Source: Prunella strophiata
Taxonomy: Eukaryota > Chordata > Aves > Passeriformes > Prunellidae
Assembly: GCA_036583965.1 (NCBI GenBank)
Contig: JAZBQD010000014.1
Span: 41,216,990 to 41,280,989, forward strand
Direction: 5' to 3'
DNA length: 64,000 bases
The number at the start of each line of letters is the position of its first letter. The first letter of the stretch is position 1. Shown here piece after piece: positions 14,801 through 26,800 of this stretch. Below the pieces are notes generated by a model. That model ran no database searches, was not told where the DNA came from, and saw only the letters and a list, made by a program, of their open reading frames with translations. The position numbers and the translations under genes are program-made.

Positions 14801-17800
14801 TCCAACAACAGTCTGCATGCCTCTGTAAAGGGAAATAGAATCAGTGCATTATATGTGCAAATAATTTGCAAATAATCATGTCAGAAAAATGTTCATTTCT
14901 TCACAAAAACCCAAAGCAACCAGCTTGTAAATTGAGCATGTAGTGTATCAACATGAACATTAGAAAATTCAGAGGCAAATAATGAGGTACTGGGAAAAAT
15001 TAATGAAAGTTTTCTGCAGAAGAAAAGACAATGAATTTTAAAGCTAAGTATTTAACAGTAATCAAGTGCTTAGGATGTCACAGGCTTGCATGAATCTAAA
15101 TTTAAAACAGTTTTTCTGACTCAAAAAATATGTTGGGGATTTCACTTAAATAATATTACTGTTAAATGCACAATGAACCTGTGCCATTAAAAGCTACTTG
15201 TTCTTCAGATGAAAAACCAAGAAAGGACTTATTCACTATTCCCCCCTGGAAATACAGTAAAGATAATAATACTAATATATAAATATTAGTAAATGTAATT
15301 ATCTATAGCAGTGTACACTATATAAGGTAATAACAAATTAAATTTCCATTTCTTTCAGGGACTCATTTGGAATTTCATGAGGCATAACTCAAATGAAAAT
15401 GTGTAGTGGAGTTTTTTTAAGAGGTATCATCTTTGGAGTGTTATCCTTCTGTCTCTGTAGTTGGCTGAAATGACAGGCTAAGTTCAATTTGGTAATATCT
15501 GTGTTTGAGCATGTGAACTGAAAGTATCCCATTTCTGAACATTCAAAATAAATCCTAATAGGTCTACTTTGAGGGAACAAAGGGAAATTAGTACTAATCA
15601 TAAGCTAGATGTTTATTTATAGCCAACCAGTATTTCTATCTAATAGTTTTTCTGTCTCAAAAATAATCATATTAAAAAAACTGCTATGCCCAGACATGGA
15701 GACTAAATATTCACGCAAACACAAAACAAAAAACCCCAATGCTTTTCCTCATCTAAGTGATGGACTCAATGATAAAGATGGCTTGTTTTTTCCAGGGATA
15801 ATAGAAAGTGCTTATCCCATTTATAAGTATTTTTCACCTGAAACCTTCTAAACTCACTCTTTCATTTTCAAAGAACTCAAAAATTTCTAATTGAAGAGTC
15901 AGTGTTTAGTACTTTGTGCCTTTCCAAAGCAGGTTACAATTTTTACCTATCAAACTTGTCTTTACAGCTTGCTAACTGTGAACCAGATTGCCAAACAAGT
16001 TCTGTATATTCTGCTGTTACAAAGGGGAGGCGATTTTCTGCAGATATAAAACTAAAAAAAAAAAAAAAAAAAAAAAGACAGATGTTACACTATACCACTG
16101 TAAAAATTAGAATTACAGCAACTTGAAAATAAGAGATATGTAGTTAATCTAAGAGATAGCAGTTGGGAACTAAAAAAGAGACAAATCCTGTCCCCCCCAT
16201 CCCCCTCCCCCCCCCCCAAAAAAAAAAATCAAACTGAAGAGTTCATGCAAATTTTTATTTTATTTCTTCATAGACATTTTTCCTAAACCATGTTATTGGA
16301 TAGTTACAAAGACTTTCCTTTTTTTCTTTCTTCCTTCCTTCCTTCCTCTTTGAGGAATGGCTGCCTTTTCTAAAAATCTGTGTGTATGCACATGTGAACA
16401 CAATAATTGCAAATGTTCATTACTCATCACCTTATATTTATTATTCCCTATTATCATTCATTATTTTCATAATCCTTAAAAAATCCCTGGAAGCAGAATA
16501 ATACTTTGTCAATTCTGCCTAGCAGAATTTTAGAGAGCAAAAACTCATAAGAAATACAATAGCCCAGGCTGTTGAGTAGTTCCTAGGAATGTATTCTCTC
16601 CAACTCAAACCAAAAAGTTTTTCAGATAATGCATTTACACTGAAAAATCTAGTCAACTTCAGTTAAGATTAATATTTGGATTTCTCTGTCTTCTACAAAT
16701 TGCCCATCATATTAAAGTTCATACAATATTCCATTTCCATCCTGCACCCCATCCTACAGTTTATTTGTTTTCTTCCAGAATAATATTATCACTAACTCAA
16801 CTTAGAAATTATTCCTTATATACTGTTGCAGGCAATAATATGTAATTTCAGAGAAAGCACAAGACACTTGCTTCCTCTCAGTTGCTTCTTTATCATACTC
16901 CTTTCTGCTCTCAGTTTTGGACTGCATAATTAAACTTCAAATTGAAAATACTGAATCTATTACCTATGATGTTTCTGTGGACCTCCTACTGTGAATTATG
17001 GATCATGAGTGGATCATTAAATCTCATCTACATACTTAGAATAAATGTGATGAGAAGTATAAATCTGGATGTACGTATTTATAACTTGGAAGTGTCCAGA
17101 GAAGTCATCATATTTAGGTCATTGTCAAGAACATTGTAAGATTATTTCCAAAGGCACTTAACATATTATTATCATCAGGCTTAAACTCTTTTTATAAAAA
17201 ATCCCCAAACCCCTACAGCATTATTTTATCATTTCAATTACAATTTTTTTTACTAATATCCAGTAAAATGCATATGGTGTCTTTCAGTGCTAATATTTAG
17301 AAGCCTAAGTGTATCAATTTCCCAAACTCCTTTAAAAACCTTAAATTAGATAACTTCTAAATAATTTGATACTATAATAAAATGTTATACTTAGCAGTAA
17401 CAATATACTTAGCAGTAATAATATATAATAAATATATAATAATATGTAGTTCCCAATGTGCTGAGGGAATGGGAACAGGGAGGGAAAAGGGAGAAGGGAA
17501 GAGTATGGGGAAGAAAAAGGACAAAAGAAACAGAAGGGGTTAAAAACAGATGTGTTTTAAAGATACCATATAAATGGGAACTAAGCATTCTCATTAGTTT
17601 TTGGCACCTATTTAGAGTGTAAGTGCAGACAGTGGTAGTGTATTAATGGGATCATACTAGACACAGAATTTGCATTTTTCCCACTATTTTTAAAAACACA
17701 TTCAGTTGCCAATTAAAAGTAAGACTCTTTGTGGAGCTTCATTTGCTTTCATTTTCTCCCTGTTTTTAGACAAGTGAAAAAATAGCATGTGCTTATATTG

Positions 17801-20800
17801 AGAAAAATCTGTTAAATTATAGAATGATATGTAAAGTAAAAAGACACTGATTATTTGTCTTCCTGGTCAAAAAGACTAAAAGCAATATAAACTGTTAAAT
17901 GCCTAGGAAACATGAAGGAAAAAAAAAAACCAAACCCAAAATTAGAATAATGAACAGCCAAAAGTTATCAAAATAACTCTTGATCAAAAACAGTAACAAG
18001 ATTTATGTGATGTTTTTCATTTTTTCAATGCATTTTCATTTCAACTGTGCTCAAATTAGTAGCCTTTATTAAACCCCAAAAGAAGTGGAAATTTTGAGGA
18101 CAACTCAGTCAACATGTACAAAATTCTGAAAGTCTGTCCCAACCTAACCATTCTATGAGCCTAAGATTACCAATTTGCTTAAATTTAAGACAACCCATAT
18201 TTAACTGCTTTCAAAATACTATTATTCAGTAAAATATTTACTGAATAATCAATAATTTAATAGTGGTTTCTAATATCTTCTCTCAGTCACTCTATTTTCC
18301 TTCCATTTCTCTAGCCTTTTACAGACAATTACATGTCTCAGAATAACCTATCCAATGAAATTGACAGAGAAATCAGAGACATTTTTTAAATCTTTAGATC
18401 TGAATAGATGTCAGTTTATCTTTGCATATTCCCATACCCACCTGACATATGTTTTCTCATCAGAGCTGAATTTGCCATTGAACTGTTACTTTTAGATTTC
18501 CATTTGCTTTAGAAAGAGCTTTACTTGATGCAGTTTCAAATATTTAAACTGTTCTCTGTGTAGAGTCACATGCCATTTATTGTGAGGACTCAATCAAAAT
18601 TAGCATAAATTATGACCAAGACAGGAGTAAAAGAGTCATGAAAAACTAGCAGAAAAAGCATGGGACTTGGACGGTGGAAAAGAAATATATTATGAGGGAG
18701 TTGGACAAAGGCTGTTATGTCATTTGCATTTTGGCTGGACTAAAGAGGAAACAGTGTTCATAACATTCTCTACACAGCCTACACAGTCCTCTCCCTTGCA
18801 GCAGCACAGGATGCACCTCCACAGACAAGATCTTCTGAAAGTGTGCAGATGGGAAAGTCTAGATCGGGTCTGCTTACATGAACAAGGAGCATTTGAGCTC
18901 TGCTTCAAAAAGCAACATGAAGGGGCTTGGTGACCTAGTCCCACCTTCTTGCACTTCAGATAGTATTTGTGTGGCTTTTGAACAAGGAGGGGTTTTTTAC
19001 CTGCTGTGAAGAAATAAAACAACCTGCCTCTGGCAAAAACCTTATTCTCTATCTAGTAATGTAAAGCAGCTTCCTTCTAATGACTGTGATGCATCATAAA
19101 TTCAAAATAAATTAGTGCCCATTAAAATACAGGCTTTTCATTATTTATATTACAGATACTGCCTAAGCAACATGCATTTCTGGAGCCACCTTTCCACTAA
19201 AGAATTATGCTGACATTCTTCAGCAAGAACATATTAAAATAATCCAATGAAATATACCTACTTCTGCAAAGATTTACCATGTGTGCCTGTGAGGAGAATA
19301 TTACTGAGGTTTACTGAGGACAGTAATATTTTCTTCCTACAGGAGGAACTATGTTTCTTTTAGTAACTTTTAATACATATTACTGGAAAGCAATTGGTCA
19401 GAACTTTGACTGATCTAGGCAATGTGTATATCTAAACACCTTGTCAGGTAATTTTTTTATAACATCAGGTGAAATAATCTGGAAGAAATTCCATAATACA
19501 AATTTGTTCTTGTCTTAACCCCATTTGCCACTTCAGTTCTGGTTCTCTGAGCATAGGGTCAAGTGCTTTGCACTCAGCTTACTGTTTACATTTGAGTAAG
19601 TAAATATGAGGAGCTTCTAAATCACAATGGCAAATGTAACCTTGCACACTCTTTCCACAGGTATAAACTATGGTGCTGTGTAAAAGACAAGAGAATCGCT
19701 CCCACATATAATATGTGGCATGCTAGTTAATTTTTAAGAAACAATATAAAAAATTAAAAAAACATTGCATCAACCAACTTTATGCTTTAACATCAATTTT
19801 ATTCCCAAGCTGAAATAAAATTTCAGAATTTTCAACTAAATTAAAACTCTTCAAAAAATTCACTCTGAAATATCTCTAGTGTGTTCTGACATATAAATAA
19901 ACAAATTAAAAATATAACTGTGTGGCATTACCAGGAACTAGTTCTTCCTCTTAGCTCAAAATAATTACAAACATTTCTTCCAAGGTTATTAGGTATCATA
20001 TTGCATATCATTACCAAACAGTCTTTGGAAACTTGCAACTCTACAGTTTCTTATTTTAGTATAAGCCCAAAGTGGTGTTTATTACTGCATATGCAGTCAC
20101 CTAACACACACTGAACTTCTCTCTGAGATGAACTGCCACATCTCATTCTGTGAGGTGTAGTCCTCCAAGTGATTGCTTCATGTAAGGGGGCATGAGCCCC
20201 TTAGAATCATCTCCAATGTTGACTACATTCTCTTCCCATGTGAGAATTATACAATTTCAGGTCACTACCTGGAAGTGTTTTGTTACAGAATCTGTTGCTT
20301 CAATGAATAATCCTTACAGTCACAGTGCCTGATTCTTGACTTCTCAGAGAACTTTGCAGTACTGGAGCTCTATGGAATCCAATACATTAAAATTGAAGTT
20401 AGGAGAGTCATACTTAAGGTCAAATTGTACTGTGTCCTTAGATTTTTGTTTTCTGTTTATGAAGCAGAGATAAGGTTACTAACAAATAACTCAGAAGTTT
20501 ATCTAATAATTACTTCAATAAAGTGAATACCACCTAGCTTTGCTCAAATCCTGTAAATCTTCAAAGCTAGTATTCTATATTTTATTTATATTTTATTTGG
20601 GGGAAAAGATATTAATCATTTATGAATCATGTCTTTTTAAGGTGAATAGAAATAAAAATTAGGTTTTAATGAATGCCTCTGGAATCACATAAGTCATTGA
20701 AGGCAAACTGTCAATGAAATCTTGATGTTGCAAACACACTTAAGGATGAAAATATTTGCATAAATATATAAACATGTTTATATGTTGACTTTAAGTAGGT

Positions 20801-23800
20801 GAAAAAAAAAATTAATTTAACTTTGAACTTTATGAGAACACTAAGGTATTTAAAATGAAGCATTTTAAATATTGGTGCAGGATAAGCACCAATGCCCATA
20901 CTTGGAATGGAGTCCCAGGCAGTCAATTTAGATTTCTCTGATAAGAGAGTAACATCAGCAATGAAGATGTTCCTTCTCTCCAGCTTTAAACACTTATGTT
21001 CCTTAATCAAATGTTTCATGGTAACTGTGCCGGAGTCTTGGTTTCTTATGGATTGTATAGTTCCTCTAAAGACAGTCTTTAAGTTAAATATCCAGAAGTA
21101 AAACCTCCTGTACTTTGTTTATTTACTTGCTGCTCTGAAATTACAACTATTCTGACGAGGCAAGTAATAGCAGGTTCATACACTTTATTACATACACTTA
21201 AAGGTTAGAAATGCCACAATATGGAGAGATTAATATTGCAAGTTGGGTACATGCCAATAATTAAAATAATTTAGACCAGCACGGCTCTAGAGGCTTTTCT
21301 GAGTGCAATTTTACTTCCAAGGACATAAGATTATTCCAGCTTCTGGGGAAGGCCAGATAGGACATCTGCTGCCTTCTCTTGTGTCTGTCCAATCTCGAAA
21401 GCTGCTGCAGAGTTCTTGGGAAATCCTGCAAATCTGGAAGCAATATATGTGGGACAGAGAAGCTCATCCTTTTAAAAGAACTAAAAATTTCAGTCAGCTG
21501 AGTTCTGTTCCAGGAAGAGCAAAGGATTCCTCCATAGGAGAGCAGTATGAGTAAGGTTTGCAGCATGACAAAGTTGGTGCTGTCAGCTGATACTGATAAG
21601 AGAAGTGTTTGAGGATCCTGTTACAAAGAGACTGAACTGTATTTAACTTTTAAATCATTCACAGAACATAAGAAAATATAACAGATCCACTGATTTCTAT
21701 CAGCTTATAATCAGCTACAGAAGAATGTAAACCTAGCCAATTATTAGACAAGCCAGTTGTGTTTTTTTCTTATCTGGTTATGGAAGAAAGGGAATTACGG
21801 GTATGAGGAAAGTCATTGCAAGGTAAGAGAAGATTTACAAGCTCAAAAGTACTGTTAAATTACCAGGTATTTTTAATAGCATTAAAACTAATGCAACTGA
21901 GTCAGTGTCACTGAAACTTATGAGAATTATAACCCATTCAACATACAAGATGATTAAAGAAGAAAATCAAACCTTAACCACAACAAGCTTAAAACCCCTA
22001 ATAATGGGTGTGTATCACTAATAAGAATGTTCTTAAATTTCAAAGTCTCTAGGTAGCAAAATATAATGTATTATATGAAATATAATGCAAAATATAATGT
22101 AGGGCTAAAAGTCATGTGGAGTGGCATCAACCCAGATTTGTGCAAAATTTGAACTTTACCTCTAGATTCTTGTAGCACTCAAAAGCCAAAGAAGTCTTTA
22201 TATTTGATGTGTTTTCGGACATTTAGCTTCAGAAGCAATGAATTAGAAATTCTCATCTTTATTGACTGACAACAGAAGTTGTCTAGACAACTGGTCAGAT
22301 GTACATGCCTACGCTGAGGAAGACTAAACACACGAATCCTGTCCCTATTATCTCCAGCTACTATTGCTAAAAAGCTGTAAGGATACCATTACTTTCTACA
22401 AAGTTTTCTATAAGTTAAACCTCTTAATGGTATGTGTTTCAAAGCATTACACACAGAAAACCAAACAGGCACACATTCCCATCATCAGGGAGAAACTGTT
22501 AAAAGATGTGTTTGAACTATATGAGGAAATCACAACAGAGTTCCTGTTTTAATCACATTCTTTCATTTGGATGTCATGTCACAGTAGATATTCCCCCAAA
22601 CAAAAATCAGATAGAACTGCAATGCAATTATTTAACTGTTTCTTGACAATGAAAAAAGACCTGCCAAAATTTGTGGAAAAGAAAGCTAAGATTTTCTTTG
22701 GCTTGTATGCACCAACAAAACATGCATTACCTACTAAAGCTGCATTTGTTTGTATTCTTGGATGTACAGAATCTCAATAGAATATCACTATTAGATGAAA
22801 AGGTTCTGACTCCTAAAAAACTCTTCATATGGTTTATCCATTTAGCCACATGTGCCATGTGGTCTTTGCAAAAATCTTCAAAATTAGTAAAACAATTTAA
22901 AGAGTAGCCTAATATAATAATAAAAAACATTCTAAACCATCACTTTTTTTTAATTTCTGCTGTTCCTCTGGCATCACCATAAACTTGTCACTAAGTCCCT
23001 GGCACACTCACCTCTGCTAATGACTGCAGAACTACATATCTTTATGAATCACAGTAGCCCTCAGCTGTTGCCATTTGATACTGGCTTAGAATATCTTCTA
23101 AACGTATCAGTACAACTCTGTTTTCCTTGAATATACTCTCCAAAATAAACAAGGGAATAGTTCTTAGACATTCCAAAACAATAGACCAGTAAAATTCTAT
23201 AATAAGTTCTTTGTAAAGTGCTGGGTTTATTCTTCCATTTGAAGTGCTGGGTGACTACAATGGTATACACAGACTTTTCCTTCCCCACAGTTCTTCTCTG
23301 GTATCTGCATAAATGTCTCATGATTCCCAGTTGTGCTAGACCATTGTTTCCTTACCTTTGAATTACCCAACACACATCACGAGCACAGCCATTGTATGAT
23401 CCACTGAAAACTACACTGGGAACTAATCCAACATTTGCAGTAATCACAAAATAAGCATTCTTTCCTCAAAGTTTTACAAGCTCAATGAACATATCAAAGG
23501 CCTCAGTTTGTCCCTTGATACCTTTCTTAAACAAACCCAAAGTTTTAGCCCCTTAGAAAATGATGCATGTTATTTATTATTGTTAGACTTTGACCTATTA
23601 ATTGAAACTAAGTGGAAATCAAAAAAGCATCATTTTTGCAGATAAAAAAGCTGTCAATATTGATTTAATTATTGAAATCCCTGTCTATAAAAGCAATTAA
23701 GATCAAGACAAAGTCTTTCAAAGGGAAAGAGTTATTAATTGATGTTTATTATGTAATCCACATTGCCTACTTGTATGCAAATGAGACCTGTTTAAGTAAA

Positions 23801-26800
23801 AGGCTCAAGTTAATTCAATTTAAGTTGCCACAAATATTTCTACAGAATCATGGAATTGTTAAGGTTGGAAAAGACCTATAAGACCACCAAGCACAATCAT
23901 TAACCCAGCACTGCCATGTTCACCTCTAAAGCATGCCCCAGGTGATCGTATATATGAAACCATGACCAATACCCTATGGCTGGAACACCAAAAGAGGTTC
24001 ATAGAAACACAGTGGGAACTCTGTATCATGTAATGTTTTTCTGAAAATTACTCAAAATTAACACAAGCATACAATAAATGACAAAAAACTCCTCATTTCT
24101 CTCAGTGGAAGCATGTCCTTAGCTTTGAGACTGGCTTCCTAAATATATCCAGATCCCAGCAAAACCCTTTTTCCATGAAAACTTGACAAAATTGGATCCT
24201 CAAAAGGCACTGAATATTTGGCAATTAGATCTTATCTGTTCAGCAAAATTTAACAAGTTGCAGAGCAAAAAACCATCTTGTTCCTATACATAAGTTGATA
24301 AACCTGTGTGAAAAGAAAATGTATAAAACCATGTAAAACAGATATGTTTTTGGGTTTTTTTTCACCTTTCTTTCCTTGACCATTTTAGAGTGTTTTCTAA
24401 ACATTTAGGAAGACATCTGTGTTTAAAACACCTCTGTTTAAAACATGCATTGCTTCTGCTTAACACTACCCTACAATGTCCAGTTTTACTAAAACTCAAA
24501 GCCTTCCAAAGAATACAAGACCTGGCTGTATTACCCTCCACAGGCTTTAGCATTCAGGTCTTGTTTTTTAAGAACTGAACTAATGTATATTTATAATATT
24601 TTGTTACTCTTATCTCCATTTGCTAGTAACAGTCAAAATGCTCTGTTCTTGTGAAACCTCATTACAACTCCTTTTCCTTTATCTGTGAGTCTCAAATTAA
24701 CTTGACATAGATGTTTTTCATATATCTCAGGCTAAATGTGAAGTATTCCCTTATGCCCATGAGGAACTCAGAAAGTTAGTAAGTTCTGCTTTCAAGGGCA
24801 CTCTAAATGAGGTTATTAAAATGCAACACTTTGCATATTCTGATGGGGAAAAACACTTGCCCCTGACAACAAAGGAGATAGGTCAATTCAAGAAAGCTTC
24901 TCAATCTCCATATTGATGGCCACTGAATTCCTTGTGCTAGTATTTGTAAAACCGAAATTAGAAAATGTTATCAGGGAGGAAGAAAAGTGTAGGAACCCAG
25001 GTCCTGCCCAAAAGTAAAATCCACAACCATCTGTTGTTTGTGTTACATGGATTTCACAACTGTCATCTCCACTGTGCACGCCATTTCATCTTCACAGCAA
25101 TATCACCAAAACACCCACTGAGATAAAATCACAAATATTTTGAACATACCATATGATATGTTATTTTTCAAATTAATATTAGACAAAGTCAAAATGAGGA
25201 TTTGTCCATAGGTTACTTTTTGCTGTCACATGAAAAATCCTTCAAGGGTTTGCTACTGTTTGGAAACACTTAACTTCAGATGTGAATAACTTACACAATA
25301 CTGAAGAGAAAGGAAGATATTAAGTGCTACATTTATTAAGAATAAGCATGTTTTGAAAAATTTTAATGGCCACTCCATACACTTATATAGCATGTTCAAA
25401 AGCAGTCAAAAGATGCATTTTCAACTATTTACTCAGAAACATTATCCAGAATTTAAATGAAACTTTTATGTTTTCTGAACTTCAGACTAGCAAGACTGTC
25501 CCACATTTCACAGCTGGGTATGGCTTGAAGGATTTATCAGCTCTCAAGCTAATCTTCATAACCCAGCATTACACCCAAAAAGTTCTTCTGGAGAAAAAAA
25601 CAAACAAACAAACAAACAAAAGAAAAAACAGCAAACTGAAACTGTCCTTGGGAAAATGACAGGAAAACAGTTAAGGACCAGTGAGTGAACAAACTGCTTT
25701 TTCCCTGAGGAAATCTAAAACTCAAGGTCAGCTCTGTCTGAAATCACCAGACCTGTCACATGGCTTTCATAGCTGCCACTATGGCTCCTATCAAACCCAC
25801 ACTGAAAGCAATGAAAACATTTGTACTGAAAACAGATTGAGCTCTGATAAGAAGCTCCTTAATCACCTGTGGCTGATAACACTGCACAAAGTGAGAGGTA
25901 AAGTTTTGAAAAAGAGAAGAATGAACTAAGAGAACTTGAGGTCAAATGTATTTGACCTTTTTCTTTAATTCCATAATTTCTCTGTGTGTTGGAGCAGAAA
26001 TATGATTCTGTAAGTATATGGATACATATATATTTTATATACATGAGAATACATACATGCATATGCATTTTATACACAAATCTGTTCATACACATACAGG
26101 AACACAGACTGTGCTGTCAGGACAACTCAACTAATTCCGTTTTATCCCAGCTTCTGTCCTCCAGTAACAAAAGTCTGGTGGTCCCAATCTCAGTCCCTTG
26201 GGTGTTGGAATCCATCACAAACCCATCACCCCTACTTTAATGCAATTGACAGTCTCTGCTCAAGAAAAGCTGAAGAAGGAGTTACCATGGAGACTGAATG
26301 ACTGCTCTTCTCCAGAGGATGCTTTTATCAAGCATGGCCTGAACAGCAGAGGCTGTGCAATACTTGGAACCTTAATCACATCACTGGATCTTGCTTTTTG
26401 GGATGCCTTTTTAGCAAACTCTAACAAACATCAAAAGGTTGGGGGGTGGGGGAAGAAGGAAGAGAGAACTTAAGAAAACAAACAAACCAACCCCCTAAAA
26501 CACAACAGAAAACAGTATCAAACTGCATATTGTGCCAGATTGAGAGAGAAAATTAGTTTCATATTGATTTGATTTATCAGATTTGTCACCTCTGCCTGGT
26601 GCTTTCCTAACAGGGTGAATGCTGTGCTTGACCTATTTGCTGGAATTAACCAGGACTGCAGGAGACCATATGGATTGCCAGATGGTCTGCTATAATTTAA
26701 TGCCATTTATTCTAAGTATGAAGTAAGTGATAAATATAATTAACATTCTTTTAGCTACTTACTGGAGCTTTTTTTCTGAGGCATTGAAAGGTAAGTTAAT

